From: a virus
Reading direction: 5' to 3' (one strand)
Length of the DNA stretch: 48,176 bases
IMG/VR virus record: IMGVR_UViG_3300047354_000340
Coordinates: 1-48,176 of that record
Position numbers and translations under genes: made by a program. The notes under the pieces are model-generated. The model was given only the letters and a program-made list of their open reading frames with translations, searched no databases and was not told the origin of the DNA. Position 1 is the stretch's first letter, and every line of letters starts with the position of its first letter. Of the stretch, positions 15,280 to 23,555 are shown piece after piece.

Positions 15280-16809
15280 TTAGTTTAAGTCTACCCAAGC
15301 TGAGCCAGTATAGCCTTGGAATTTAGTGCCAGTACTATTAAAGATTATCATACCTGCAGCTGGTGTTGTTACAGCCGCTGACCTTGCAGTATCGTCAGCA
15401 ACTACTTTAAGCTGGATTGCTCCACTAAATGATGCTACAGAATCTGTTTGTGCAATTTGTAGCACTACAGTTTGATCGCCATTTGCTGCTGAATTGTATA
15501 ATTCAATATTTGTTGGTATTCTGTTTGCCTCTGGAGCTGCCGAAGCAAGGAATCTAATACCTCCTGAGGCCCTATAAGCTGTACCGTTATATCCAGCTGC
15601 TGCATATGCTCCGAGTTGATCACCCGATTGTACTGCTGTTGGTGCAGCCTTTGTACCTCTAGATCTTAATGCACCATATGTACTTCCGTAGCCTGCATCA
15701 GAAGCATGAAATGTTCTTATTGTTGTTGTACCTTGTGTGACAGCGTCATTATAAACACCAAGTGTTCTGTTGTTGCCTGTGTCTGTAACACCGCCAACTT
15801 GTGAACTTCTGCCTAATACTATCGATCCAGCAGTATTTTCAGTAGTGATTGTAAAAACATTACTTTCAGTATTTTGCTCTAAGAACATTGTATTCTTACT
15901 AGTAGCTGAAGTTAGTTTAATATTGCCAGCTAGTACGCCTAATTGTGTACTAACTTGTCCAGTAATCTTATTGTTAATACCATCTACAAGTAATGAACTA
16001 TCTTCACCAAACACACTACCGCTCATAGTACCAAGTAATTGACCATTTACAGTACCGTTAAATACTGCATTAAAACTATCTAATATCTTAGACGAGTCAT
16101 CAGTTGAGCTGAATATATCACCTTGTATATCACCTAACCATTGGCCTGTAGCTTTATCAAATACCTTCCTTAAACCAAGATCAAAAATGTCACCTTGGAA
16201 ATTACCAATAATATCACCGGTAAACAATTTAGTAGTTGGATTATATGCTGTTGTTCCATCACCGGCTTCGATGGTCATATTTTTAACAGTGCTAGTACTT
16301 GTATCAACTAGCTGGGTGCCATCAAGTTTGTATAAATCTCCGCCATATACATCGCCCATAAGTCTATTATTATCATGATCAACTAATAAACTACTATTGT
16401 TTCCTACAATACTTAATCTAATCTGTGAGTCTTTTAATTGTTCAACTTTAAAGTTACTTCCATCATGTATCAGGATCTGACCCCAACCCGGGCCACCATC
16501 TGGATATATTACATCGTCATGATTATTTAAATTGCCTAGTGTTGCACCTGCAGGGTTTACTGCTGTCCAATAGTTGTCGCTTGAAGACCATGCTAAAACT
16601 TGCCCATCACTAATGCTACCCAGTGTAACATCATTTAAATCATTTAGTGATGATGCGCCACCGCCGCTTCCTTGTACTACAACACCGCCAGCAGTTGTAC
16701 CATCACCAACATATAACGACTTTGTATCAGTTGTGTAGATAAGTTCGCCCGCTGCTGGTGTAATAAGCTGACGCTCAGCGTTGGTACCTCGTCTTAGCCT
16801 TAATGCCAT
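15280..16809 (-). CDS. Tail fibre / virion surface protein
   Basis: A 509-residue protein. The N-terminus (MALRLRRGTNAERQL followed by PAAGELIYTTDTKSLYVGDG) is a module seen at the start of many marine phage fibre and tropism proteins. Residues about 135-290 hold imperfect repeats built from SLLVDxxNNxxxG and GDIxGDIF units (for example 139-152 and 271-284), consistent with a beta-helical or trimeric fibre shaft. The C-terminus (PAAGMIIFNSTGTKFQGYTG then SAWVDLN) is a common end module that echoes the N-terminal one. An exact T4 late promoter lies upstream with a CAGGAG ribosome site, fitting late virion expression. Its receptor is unknown. Confidence 0.8.
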   Translation of the reverse strand: MALRLRRGTNAERQLITPAAGELIYTTDTKSLYVGDGTTAGGVVVQGSGGGASSLNDLNDVTLGSISDGQVLAWSSSDNYWTAVNPAGATLGNLNNHDDVIYPDGGPGWGQILIHDGSNFKVEQLKDSQIRLSIVGNNSSLLVDHDNNRLMGDVYGGDLYKLDGTQLVDTSTSTVKNMTIEAGDGTTAYNPTTKLFTGDIIGNFQGDIFDLGLRKVFDKATGQWLGDIQGDIFSSTDDSSKILDSFNAVFNGTVNGQLLGTMSGSVFGEDSSLLVDGINNKITGQVSTQLGVLAGNIKLTSATSKNTMFLEQNTESNVFTITTENTAGSIVLGRSSQVGGVTDTGNNRTLGVYNDAVTQGTTTIRTFHASDAGYGSTYGALRSRGTKAAPTAVQSGDQLGAYAAAGYNGTAYRASGGIRFLASAAPEANRIPTNIELYNSAANGDQTVVLQIAQTDSVASFSGAIQLKVVADDTARSAAVTTPAAGMIIFNSTGTKFQGYTGSAWVDLN

Positions 16810-16841
16810 GTTTATAACTCCTGAAACTTATTTCTTATTAG

Positions 16842-16849
16842 TATTTATA
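16842..16849 (-). promoter_or_regulatory. T4 late promoter (TATAAATA)
   Basis: An exact match to the T4 late octamer on the minus strand, 32 bases upstream of the tail-fibre ATG, followed by CAGGAG as ribosome site. This is the clearest late promoter in the window. Confidence 0.8.
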
Positions 16850-16874
16850 CCTTTTTAAAGATAAACTATATTAA

Positions 16875-17189
16875 CTAAGATCTCTTCATAAAGGTTTTTG
16901 TATGAGATTTTACATCATTTACAAGTGAGGGAGTATCTAACTTAAATTCTACTGTTTTAATTACATCATTAAATTCATTAAAAAACAAGTTTAGTGTTTC
17001 TTCTAAATCAATTTCAGCAGATTCTTTCTTTTTCTTATCTTCGTCTAAATCTATTTGCCATTCTTTGCCGTCTTTAAAGACTACTTGTACTTTGGATATG
17101 TATTTGATGGGTACTGCTTTGATTTCGATATGCTCAAAAACTTCAGGCCAGTAGTCGACAACTTCTGTAGGGAGTTTATTTTTAGACAC
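16875..17189 (-). CDS. Conserved marine T4-like phage protein
   Basis: A 104-residue protein starting with GTG at 17189, overlapping the upstream stop by 8 bases. MSKNKLPTEVVDYWPEVFEH and the following KAVPIKYISKVQVVFKDGK region are familiar from small conserved proteins of cyanophages and pelagiphages near structural genes. The middle is very charged (DEDKKKKESAE). Function unknown; the position just upstream of the fibre gene suggests a late or virion role. Confidence 0.7.
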   Translation of the reverse strand: MSKNKLPTEVVDYWPEVFEHIEIKAVPIKYISKVQVVFKDGKEWQIDLDEDKKKKESAEIDLEETLNLFFNEFNDVIKTVEFKLDTPSLVNDVKSHTKTFMKRS

Positions 17190-17796
17190 TCTCTACGGTC
17201 TTTTTAGCAGTCTTCTTCTTTGTAGGAACTAGCTCTTCTGCCTGTTCTCTTAGAGCCTTTGCTTCTTTAAAAAGAGCATCTGCTTGTGACCTATATTGAG
17301 CTGCTAAATCAGCATCACTTAAAACACCATCATTGCTTGCACCTGCTGCAACCTGTTCAGCACTCAAACTTGGATCTGTAGTTTCTGTAACAACTTCTGG
17401 TCTGTTTCCAGCTTCGTCAGCTAATGCTAAATCAGCAACAGTAACACCTTTTTGTTCTGCAATAACTTCGTTAAGTTCAGCAAGGCTTATTGATGTATTA
17501 TTGTTAGGAGTCATTTCCACATCAGCTGATGCAACTTTCATCATTTTGCCTGTTGCATGGAATCGTGCTAGCATATTAGAACCGTCTGGTAGTTGTGTTC
17601 TTGCCATTACAGTTGCAAATTCATCTGCTTCTTGTCCTGCTGATCCTTCAACAGTTTTAATAAGTGTGTCATGCTCTTCTGCCATTAAACTACTAGTGTC
17701 AACAATAACACTTTGATCAGGCTCTCCTGGTACTACCCTATAAGCTACAACAACTCCTCTTTGATTTTTGGCCATTCGACCTACATGTTTTAACAT
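17182..17796 (-). CDS. Conserved marine T4-like phage protein (possible virion protein)
   Basis: A 204-residue protein beginning MLKHVGRMAKNQRGVVVAYR, a start I recognise from conserved proteins of marine T4-like phages. The first 110 residues appear globular (with DEFATVMARTQLPDGSNML and VEMTPNNN). The C-terminal 60 residues are an alpha-helical, alanine/glutamate-rich coiled-coil-like stretch ending in lysines. It lies in a run of four small genes between the VWA protein and the tail fibre. Function unknown. Confidence 0.72.
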   Translation of the reverse strand: MLKHVGRMAKNQRGVVVAYRVVPGEPDQSVIVDTSSLMAEEHDTLIKTVEGSAGQEADEFATVMARTQLPDGSNMLARFHATGKMMKVASADVEMTPNNNTSISLAELNEVIAEQKGVTVADLALADEAGNRPEVVTETTDPSLSAEQVAAGASNDGVLSDADLAAQYRSQADALFKEAKALREQAEELVPTKKKTAKKTVESV

Positions 17797-17797
17797 A

Positions 17798-18073
17798 TTA
17801 TGCTCCTTGTGGCTGTTCCTGTTGATTCTGGGAGACAGCTTCTAAAAATGCTTCTAATTTATTATAAGTTTGACCAACTGTCATCATTTCGTTAGGCTTA
17901 AATGCTCCGCGTTGACTAGCAACGTCGATTATGCTTCTTAATGCCTGAAGATCTTGTACAGTTAGATCAGGACCTGCTGGTGCTTGTTGCTGAGGTGCTT
18001 CTACAGGTTCTCCTGATAGTGCTGCCGCAACATCTGCAGAATCAACTGCGTCATTTACTTCATTCTCGCTCAT
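17798..18073 (-). CDS. Conserved small phage protein
   Basis: A 91-residue protein with an acidic, Gln/Pro/Ala-rich N-terminal half and a conserved helical core, LTVQDLQALRSIIDVASQRG followed by FKPNEMMTVGQTYNKL. It has a clear ribosome site (GGAG) upstream and begins one base after the next gene's end region. The core is known to me from other marine T4-like phages as an uncharacterised protein. Function unknown. Confidence 0.7.
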   Translation of the reverse strand: MSENEVNDAVDSADVAAALSGEPVEAPQQQAPAGPDLTVQDLQALRSIIDVASQRGAFKPNEMMTVGQTYNKLEAFLEAVSQNQQEQPQGA

Positions 18074-18111
18074 AATTTCTTTCTCCTATATAATTAATTA
18101 TGCGTAAATTT

Positions 18112-18393
18112 TTAGGTATACTTTAAATGTGGACAAGCCAACATAAAGTAACTCATTTCTTTGGTTTCTTCGAAGCCAATAGTAATTACCTGATTAACTT
18201 TGTTGTCGTTATCTAAAGTGACTTTCCTACCAATATAATAACGGTTACGAAGATTAGAGTCAATCCAATTAGATAAACTTTCTTCTATATTATAAGATGA
18301 TGGTAGATTTACGTATTCAAAATAAGGAATAGGTGTTTTAACCTTCCTTATTCCAAATACATCATATGGATTTGGTTTTTTATTTTTTATCAT
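18112..18393 (-). CDS. Conserved hypothetical phage protein
   Basis: A 93-residue protein starting MIKNKKPNPYDVFGIRKVKT. It has a mixed alpha/beta pattern and no recognised domain. It overlaps the VWA gene stop by 4 bases (ATGA), so translation is probably coupled to the VWA protein. Function unknown. Confidence 0.65.
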   Translation of the reverse strand: MIKNKKPNPYDVFGIRKVKTPIPYFEYVNLPSSYNIEESLSNWIDSNLRNRYYIGRKVTLDNDNKVNQVITIGFEETKEMSYFMLACPHLKYT

Positions 18394-19748
18394 GCAGCTT
18401 CGTCATAGTGTGCAGTAACACCAAATGGTGCCTGCAAGTTTTTATCTCTATTACTGTGTATAACAAATACTGTATCACAGTAATCCTCATCGCCCCATGA
18501 GTCCCATGCATATCCATCTGTAAACATAAGGAACTTTTTAGGTTGAATGTCATTTTCTTTCATATAAGTCCAGTTAACCATAAAGTCAGTGCCGCCTCCA
18601 CCTTTTACTTCATAGTCTTCTAGACTATCTCCGCCATCTGCACTAAAGTCAGCTTCGTTATAAACTTCTGTATCGAAGCACCACAATTTAATATTGTAGT
18701 CTCTGTATTCGTCCATAATGCCTTTTACTTCGCTTAAGAAGTCTTTGGCTTGCACATCACCAATTGAACCTGACATATCAATACAAATACATAGATCAAT
18801 TGTTTCTTGAAAGTTCATTCCTGGAAGTATAGCACCAGTGTGCCAACCTTTTCTGCCTGGACGACTAAAAGTGTAATCATCACGTATAGTAGACTGTATC
18901 TGCTGACGTAGTATTTCACGCCAGTTCATTTTAGGCTCTGTAAGTTCTTTAATCATACGTTCAACACCTGCAGGAACATTACCAGCACCTGCACTCTGTG
19001 CCGCGGAAATCATATTCTCTTTGATTTCGTCACGTATCTTTCTAAGCTCTTCGTCACTGTAAGTTGGACGACCTTTACCTTTTTGGGTTCCACCGTCACC
19101 GTTGGCACTAGCGCCTTGGCCTTGTTCTTCTTCACCCGGATCTTTACCCCAGTCAACGTGTTCGTCAAGTAATTCACCAAGTTGTTTTAGTTCTTCTTCG
19201 TCATATTTCTTGTGAATATCATCATATACTTCTTCAGAAGTCCAATTTTCGTATTTAAAGTCTTGATAGCAATCAATAATCTTTGGTTTCTCTCCAATAC
19301 GATCACGTACTAATATATTGTTTACAATATAGTCAGCCGCGATATTATAAATTAATGCATCGCGATCTTCACGTCTAATAAGGTGATCAAAAACGCAATG
19401 TAATATTTCGTGTGCAATAACAAATTCAATTTCACGATTTGAAAGTGCATTAAAGAATTGGGTATTAAAGTATAAGTTTCTGCCATCAACTGCGGCAGTA
19501 GGGCACCAGTCATCTGCACATTGTATTCTAAGGCGTGTTGCCATGTTACCAAAAAATGGATGTCTAAGGAGTAAGCCTACACGAGCAACAATAATTCTAT
19601 CTTGGACGTCTTCACGCATTGTGTCCAATTCTGCTTCAGTAAGATCTGGGTTAGGTTGCCAATGTTTTTTACCTGCAACATTATAAATTGGAGCATGTAA
19701 ATTAACTAAATCGGAATAGTGTGTTTCTATTTGTGCCAGTGCGTTCAT
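18390..19748 (-). CDS. VWA-domain protein with HExxH metallopeptidase-like N-terminus
   Basis: A 452-residue protein. The N-terminal half has VIAHEILHCVFDH (HEILH, 113-117) and a following NIAADYIVN helix, as in DUF2201-type putative metallopeptidases. An acidic/glycine linker (about 185-230) follows. The C-terminal VWA domain has a MIDAS DMSGS (324-328) and GGTDFMVN. Such proteins usually work with a MoxR AAA+ ATPase, which is encoded immediately upstream here (19854-20945). The pair is thought to act as a chaperone that inserts metals or matures target complexes. It has its own sigma70-like promoter at 19784-19811. The phage role is unknown. Confidence 0.85.
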   Translation of the reverse strand: MNALAQIETHYSDLVNLHAPIYNVAGKKHWQPNPDLTEAELDTMREDVQDRIIVARVGLLLRHPFFGNMATRLRIQCADDWCPTAAVDGRNLYFNTQFFNALSNREIEFVIAHEILHCVFDHLIRREDRDALIYNIAADYIVNNILVRDRIGEKPKIIDCYQDFKYENWTSEEVYDDIHKKYDEEELKQLGELLDEHVDWGKDPGEEEQGQGASANGDGGTQKGKGRPTYSDEELRKIRDEIKENMISAAQSAGAGNVPAGVERMIKELTEPKMNWREILRQQIQSTIRDDYTFSRPGRKGWHTGAILPGMNFQETIDLCICIDMSGSIGDVQAKDFLSEVKGIMDEYRDYNIKLWCFDTEVYNEADFSADGGDSLEDYEVKGGGGTDFMVNWTYMKENDIQPKKFLMFTDGYAWDSWGDEDYCDTVFVIHSNRDKNLQAPFGVTAHYDEAA

Positions 19749-19783
19749 TGTGCTTATACCCTCTTTTCTAACTTTATATACTT

Positions 19784-19811
19784 ATTATAACATCTATACA
19801 TAGTTTGTCAA
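19784..19811 (-). promoter_or_regulatory. Sigma70-like promoter for the VWA gene
   Basis: On the minus strand TTGACA (19811-19806), a 16-base spacer and TATAAT (19789-19784), 36 bases before the ATG at 19748. It lies just past the terminator of the MoxR gene, so MoxR and VWA genes may be transcribed separately. Confidence 0.75.
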
Positions 19812-19813
19812 CC

Positions 19814-19844
19814 GAAAAGAATGGAGGGGGCGTTAACCCCCTCC
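19814..19844 (-). terminator. Rho-independent terminator after the MoxR gene
   Basis: A perfect 8-bp GC stem, GGAGGGGG (19823-19830) pairing with CCCCCTCC (19837-19844), with a 6-base loop. It is followed on the minus strand by a T-rich stretch (ATTCTTTTC). It starts 10 bases after the MoxR stop and is by far the most GC-rich element in this AT-rich window. Confidence 0.88.
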
Positions 19845-19853
19845 ATAATTACA

Positions 19854-20945
19854 TTAAACGCCTTGTGCGGCCTTAATGTATTTGCCATAACGCTCGTGGA
19901 ATTCATCAAAACAATCCACTTCGTCTGGATCAATGGGTAATGCATACTGTGTAAGTGCGAGCTTAATGCCCATAACCACTAGTTCAGTATCGAAGTTATC
20001 CATTGCAAATCGCAGGAAGTTATTGACTTTAGAGTCGAACTTCTTATCACCTTTATCACAAGCTTCTTTCAGCTCGTAGCATAATGACACAGTGAGGGAA
20101 TACATAGCACTGATTTCTTTACTGGTCATTTCAGTGACTTTGCCTGCGAGTATTTCAGTTGGATTGGGCATTTCGCTAGCTACTTTACGGTGTGCCATAA
20201 ATTTAACTGCTAGTCCTTCACCAACTGCACCACTAACCAAATCGGTTAATGTGGTTTCGTCAATGTCGTCATCCAATAATTCGGATACAAACGACCATGA
20301 ACGAGGTGTTGCAAACGAACGACTTGGACTTTTTGGATCAAAGTCATACAAGTCTTTCTTTGCAAATGTCAAGTAACCAACAACGTCTTGGTGCTGATTA
20401 TTATTTACTGACCACTGGAACCAATCATCCCAACCAACTACAAGTTCTAAGTGGATAAATCTGTTAGCTAACGGAGCAGGCATTCTGTAAGTAACGCCCT
20501 TGTCAGCTTCTCTATTACCAGCTGCAATAATTAAAACATTGTCTGGAAGCTTGTATTGTCCAATACGTCTGTTAAGAATAAGCTGATATGCAGCCGCTTG
20601 CACACTAGGCGCAGCTGAATTCATTTCGTCTAAGAAAAGAACAACCCAATCAAATTGTGCCGCAAACTCTTCACTTGGAAGTTCTGCAGGAGGTGCCCAA
20701 ACCATTGTACCTGCATTACTATCAAAATACGGAATACCTTTAATATCTGTAGGTTCCCATAGTGATAATCGAATGTCAATCAAATGACTGTTACCTAAGT
20801 CATTTGTAATTTGTCCAACAATGTCGGATTTACCAATGCCTGGAGGCCCCCATAAGAAGATTGGACGCTTCTTTTTCAAAGCGACATTAATGCTCTTCTT
20901 TGCTTTATTTGGTGTTACGGTTCTAAGTGCTGTTGCAGTTTCCAT
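19854..20945 (-). CDS. MoxR-family AAA+ ATPase
   Basis: A 363-residue protein with Walker A GPPGIGKS (33-40), Walker B VVLFLDEMNS (101-110), and a sensor-1 region at NVLIIAAGNRE. The fold and order match MoxR/RavA-type AAA+ ATPases, which form rings and act with VWA-domain partners. The partner gene lies directly downstream, separated by a terminator and a new promoter. A sigma70-like promoter at 21009-21036 serves this gene. In marine phages such pairs are known only as uncharacterised genes; a role in maturing a host or phage complex is inference. Confidence 0.9.
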   Translation of the reverse strand: METATALRTVTPNKAKKSINVALKKKRPIFLWGPPGIGKSDIVGQITNDLGNSHLIDIRLSLWEPTDIKGIPYFDSNAGTMVWAPPAELPSEEFAAQFDWVVLFLDEMNSAAPSVQAAAYQLILNRRIGQYKLPDNVLIIAAGNREADKGVTYRMPAPLANRFIHLELVVGWDDWFQWSVNNNQHQDVVGYLTFAKKDLYDFDPKSPSRSFATPRSWSFVSELLDDDIDETTLTDLVSGAVGEGLAVKFMAHRKVASEMPNPTEILAGKVTEMTSKEISAMYSLTVSLCYELKEACDKGDKKFDSKVNNFLRFAMDNFDTELVVMGIKLALTQYALPIDPDEVDCFDEFHERYGKYIKAAQGV

Positions 20946-21008
20946 CTTGTGTTTCCCTCTTATCTGTTATCAAGTAAGTTATCAGTGCTAATTTCTAACT
21001 ATACATAT

Positions 21009-21036
21009 AGTATAGCACCTTTTAAGGAAATGTCAA
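21009..21036 (-). promoter_or_regulatory. Sigma70-like promoter for the MoxR gene
   Basis: On the minus strand TTGACA (21036-21031), a 16-base spacer and TATACT (21014-21009), giving a leader of roughly 60 bases to the ATG at 20945. GAGGG lies about 9 bases before the ATG. Confidence 0.72.
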
Positions 21037-21046
21037 CCAGAAAATG

Positions 21047-21706
21047 CTATTTTTTTGAAAAAAGATTGGAAATATCTTGGGCAGATAGTGTATTAAAGTC
21101 GACTCCTACATTAATACGTAGACTGTTTGGATTGGATTTTTGCACACTATGCCACTCAAAATGATTAAAAATTAACCATTTATCTTCTACTAATTGTGCT
21201 TGATCTGCTACTTCTAACTTAGTTACATCAGGAATGCGATATTCGTCTACTACTTTAAAGTCTTCTGTGTTCTTCCACCATGTAGTAGTCTCTTGGTCGC
21301 CTTGTAGTAGCTTAAAAATACTTGCTTTTCGATAGTGTCCTTTGTGTGGATATAACATAGTTCCGCCTGTGCTAACTTGTAGAATTGGAACCATTTCGTC
21401 TCTACCAAGTTCTTTTAAAAATTCAGGTAGACTATCTATCAGTTCATCTGCTAGATCATCTGGTAAACTGTATTGACTAAATTCTAGTCTAGTAGCATCT
21501 GGAAACTTGCGAAGCATTAATAGCTTGCGCCGCATTAGTTCTTTGGCATCGCGTACTCCGACAATAGCTTCCATTTCTTTTATTGTACTACTGTGGCTTA
21601 GTTTCCTCCATGCAGGGTTTCGTAATATAAATTTATCAAGAGGAGTATTTTTTATTTTATTACAGATATTTGTAGAAAAATCAGTTTCAATATATTCGTA
21701 ATACAT
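21047..21706 (-). CDS. 2OG-oxygenase-fold protein with HxG instead of HxD
   Basis: A 219-residue protein. TMLYPHKGHYRKASI (H121, G123, R126) sits where the family has H-x-D-x-x-R, followed by TTTWW, then LIFNHFEWHSVQKSN (H186) and SLRINVGVDF (R197). The overall order is that of 2OG-Fe(II) oxygenases in phages, but the metal-binding aspartate appears replaced by glycine. Loss of that carboxylate is the hallmark of 2OG-dependent halogenases (HxG/HxA), and also occurs in inactive relatives. Other 2OG genes in this window keep HxD, so the change is specific. The next gene starts at its first base. Function unknown. Confidence 0.65.
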   Translation of the reverse strand: MYYEYIETDFSTNICNKIKNTPLDKFILRNPAWRKLSHSSTIKEMEAIVGVRDAKELMRRKLLMLRKFPDATRLEFSQYSLPDDLADELIDSLPEFLKELGRDEMVPILQVSTGGTMLYPHKGHYRKASIFKLLQGDQETTTWWKNTEDFKVVDEYRIPDVTKLEVADQAQLVEDKWLIFNHFEWHSVQKSNPNSLRINVGVDFNTLSAQDISNLFSKK

Positions 21707-22326
21707 TATTCTTGATCCATAAATGAATTAAATCTTATGTTAAAGCTAAGGCTTATTCGTTCGTGATCAGTTTTATTAGTAGCAGTTTGATGTTCTATCA
21801 TTCCTGGCCAAAGATATAATGCACCTACTTCTGGCATAATAAGTTTATCTGGATTTATCATTGACATTACATAATTACTCTGCAACATTACATTAGGATT
21901 GCGTAAACTAAGTTCACCATCTTGATTATTTGATTGTACATAATACACGCCAGCTATATCAGCATCACCATGGGAATGAAGATGGGCATGTTGTCCTTTT
22001 TTAGTTTTAGTGAACCAACTTGCAGTAATTCTATAATTAGGATGTTTACTTAAATTGTTTGAAACTTCTGAATTAGGAAGTGTATTAAGATATTGCTTGA
22101 TACAAAAGTCTAAATGTCGTAAAAAATTATTACACTCATTTTTAGTAAGAATACATTCATTAAACGGATTTTCACTTAGTTCATGTGTATTACTAGTCCA
22201 GTGTCTATTTTGTGCAAACTTTACACTATCACAAGCCTCAAATAATTCTTTCTGGACTATATCTAATCCAGAGCCTTCTAGCATTTTTCTATAAATAGGA
22301 ATACCAAAGAGTTCTATAGTATGCAT
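21706..22326 (-). CDS. TIGR02466-like putative 2OG-Fe(II) oxygenase
   Basis: A 206-residue protein with SWFTKTKKGQHAHLHSHGDA (103-122), ADIAGVYYV, then GALYLWPGMIEHQT (H179) and ERISLSFN (R190). This follows the layout of a 2OG oxygenase family with an H-x-H-rich metal region and a SGVYYV-like strand. The histidine/aspartate ligands could be H117/H119 and D121 or D123. It shares boundaries with oxygenase-like genes on both sides (single-base overlaps), forming a three-gene cassette. Substrate unknown. Confidence 0.72.
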   Translation of the reverse strand: MHTIELFGIPIYRKMLEGSGLDIVQKELFEACDSVKFAQNRHWTSNTHELSENPFNECILTKNECNNFLRHLDFCIKQYLNTLPNSEVSNNLSKHPNYRITASWFTKTKKGQHAHLHSHGDADIAGVYYVQSNNQDGELSLRNPNVMLQSNYVMSMINPDKLIMPEVGALYLWPGMIEHQTATNKTDHERISLSFNIRFNSFMDQE

Positions 22327-22832
22327 TATATAGCCTCCAAGCTTGGTAGTTGTCCTGTAATTTGTAATGTATAACGGTCTTTAAGACCAAGATTAGCTGC
22401 AGAATGTTCACAAAAAGCGTCAAATAAAACAAATTCTCCGCGTTTGTAATTTACAATAGCACGATGCTCGATATCAAAATAATGTCCAGGCTCCCAATCT
22501 TGAAGCACAACTACAGCTCTCCATACTTTGGATTTTTCTACATTAAATATTTTTTGGTAAGTATTAAAATGATCTGTGTGTCTTGGCATTATATCACCTG
22601 TAGACATTTTATAAAATGTAAATCCACAATTTGACAAGCCAATTTTTTCTGCTATTTTGTTAAGCCAGATATAGTTTTCTTTTACTACATGCATTGCACC
22701 AGTAAAACTAGTATGAGTATAACCTTGTCTTTTCCAATCTGTTATATCATATTCGTATGCTGAACGTTTTTCGTATGCTAAATTTTTATATTCGTTATAG
22801 ACGGGAAGTTCTACTTGTCCTTGAAACCACAT
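22326..22832 (-). CDS. 2OG-Fe(II) oxygenase-like protein
   Basis: A 168-residue protein with MPRHTDHF (H85, D87), a strand WRAVVVLQDW, then EFVLFDAFCEHSA (H143) and DRYTLQITG (R153), a complete set of expected metal and 2OG ligands in a compact domain. It is first in the cassette of three oxygenase-fold genes transcribed leftward, and shares one base with the gene upstream. The HTD motif here contrasts with HKG in the third gene of the cassette. Confidence 0.72.
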   Translation of the reverse strand: MWFQGQVELPVYNEYKNLAYEKRSAYEYDITDWKRQGYTHTSFTGAMHVVKENYIWLNKIAEKIGLSNCGFTFYKMSTGDIMPRHTDHFNTYQKIFNVEKSKVWRAVVVLQDWEPGHYFDIEHRAIVNYKRGEFVLFDAFCEHSAANLGLKDRYTLQITGQLPSLEAI

Positions 22833-23221
22833 TATTCACCTTTCTCTGTTGATCTTGACATTGCTTTAGTAAGTCCATATTTTCTTAAATCTCCCGAAAA
22901 AAGAGTTAGTTCGACTGCTTTCTTTTCATTAGTAACTATAATAGATCGAGGACTAATGTAATATGGACAATCTATAAATTTATCTAGGAATATAATTACT
23001 TGGGTAGTTAATGGCATATCTTTTGGATAAGGAACATCGTATGTTGCTAAGTCTATTTCATTAACTACTTCAAATCCTAGATCTGTTAATCGTAAACCGC
23101 TTGCTCCTTTGTTTCTAGTGTTCTTCCACCATAGTGGCATGAACTCTTTTATTGTCAATTCGTTTGCACTTTTACCTTGTTCTTTTAAAAAGATCTTAGT
23201 ATATGCTTCTTTCCAGTTCAT
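22832..23221 (-). CDS. Conserved hypothetical phage protein
   Basis: A 129-residue protein starting MNWKEAYTKIFLKEQG. It appears alpha/beta, with GLRLTDLGFEVV resembling a short winged-helix-like segment and a hydrophobic strand TQVIIFLDKF. Not recognised. It overlaps the upstream small gene by 4 bases and feeds into the oxygenase cassette. Confidence 0.6.
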   Translation of the reverse strand: MNWKEAYTKIFLKEQGKSANELTIKEFMPLWWKNTRNKGASGLRLTDLGFEVVNEIDLATYDVPYPKDMPLTTQVIIFLDKFIDCPYYISPRSIIVTNEKKAVELTLFSGDLRKYGLTKAMSRSTEKGE

Positions 23222-23508
23222 TCTTCAATAACTACTTCGCCGTCTGTTAATCTATAAACAGCAAACTCTTCACTTGAAAACATATCGTTTAGTTTTTTAG
23301 CTAGATTATGTGCATGGCCTGGGTTGGAAAAAGAAACTTTCTTGTATTTCGGACCTGGGTAGTTAGTCAGCATGTTTGCACTTTTTAAATTAAAAGGTTT
23401 ATCTTTATAAAAAACTGCCCAAATAGCTTCAGCTTCTAACACTTGATCTGACTTATAATTATCGTTATTAATATGCTCCAATATCACTGTGGGTTTTGGT
23501 CTGCTCAT
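23218..23508 (-). CDS. Conserved small phage protein
   Basis: A 96-residue protein with LEAEAIWAVFYKDKPFNLKS, YPGPKYKKVSFSNPGHA and AHNLAKKLNDMF, a set of segments I have met in many marine T4-like phages without a known role. A late promoter-like octamer (GATAAATA at 23537-23544) and a ribosome site (AAGAGGA) precede it. It is the first gene of a leftward operon ending in the oxygenase cassette. Confidence 0.72.
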   Translation of the reverse strand: MSRPKPTVILEHINNDNYKSDQVLEAEAIWAVFYKDKPFNLKSANMLTNYPGPKYKKVSFSNPGHAHNLAKKLNDMFSSEEFAVYRLTDGEVVIEE

Positions 23509-23536
23509 ATGCGTATCCTCTTATTAACTACGCATA

Positions 23537-23544
23537 TATTTATC
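23537..23544 (-). promoter_or_regulatory. Probable T4-type late promoter (GATAAATA)
   Basis: GATAAATA on the minus strand, 28 bases before the ATG at 23508, in the short gap after the nitrilase gene. It would drive the 96-residue protein, the 129-residue protein and the three oxygenase-fold genes. Confidence 0.5.
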
Positions 23545-23555
23545 TCTTTTAGAAG

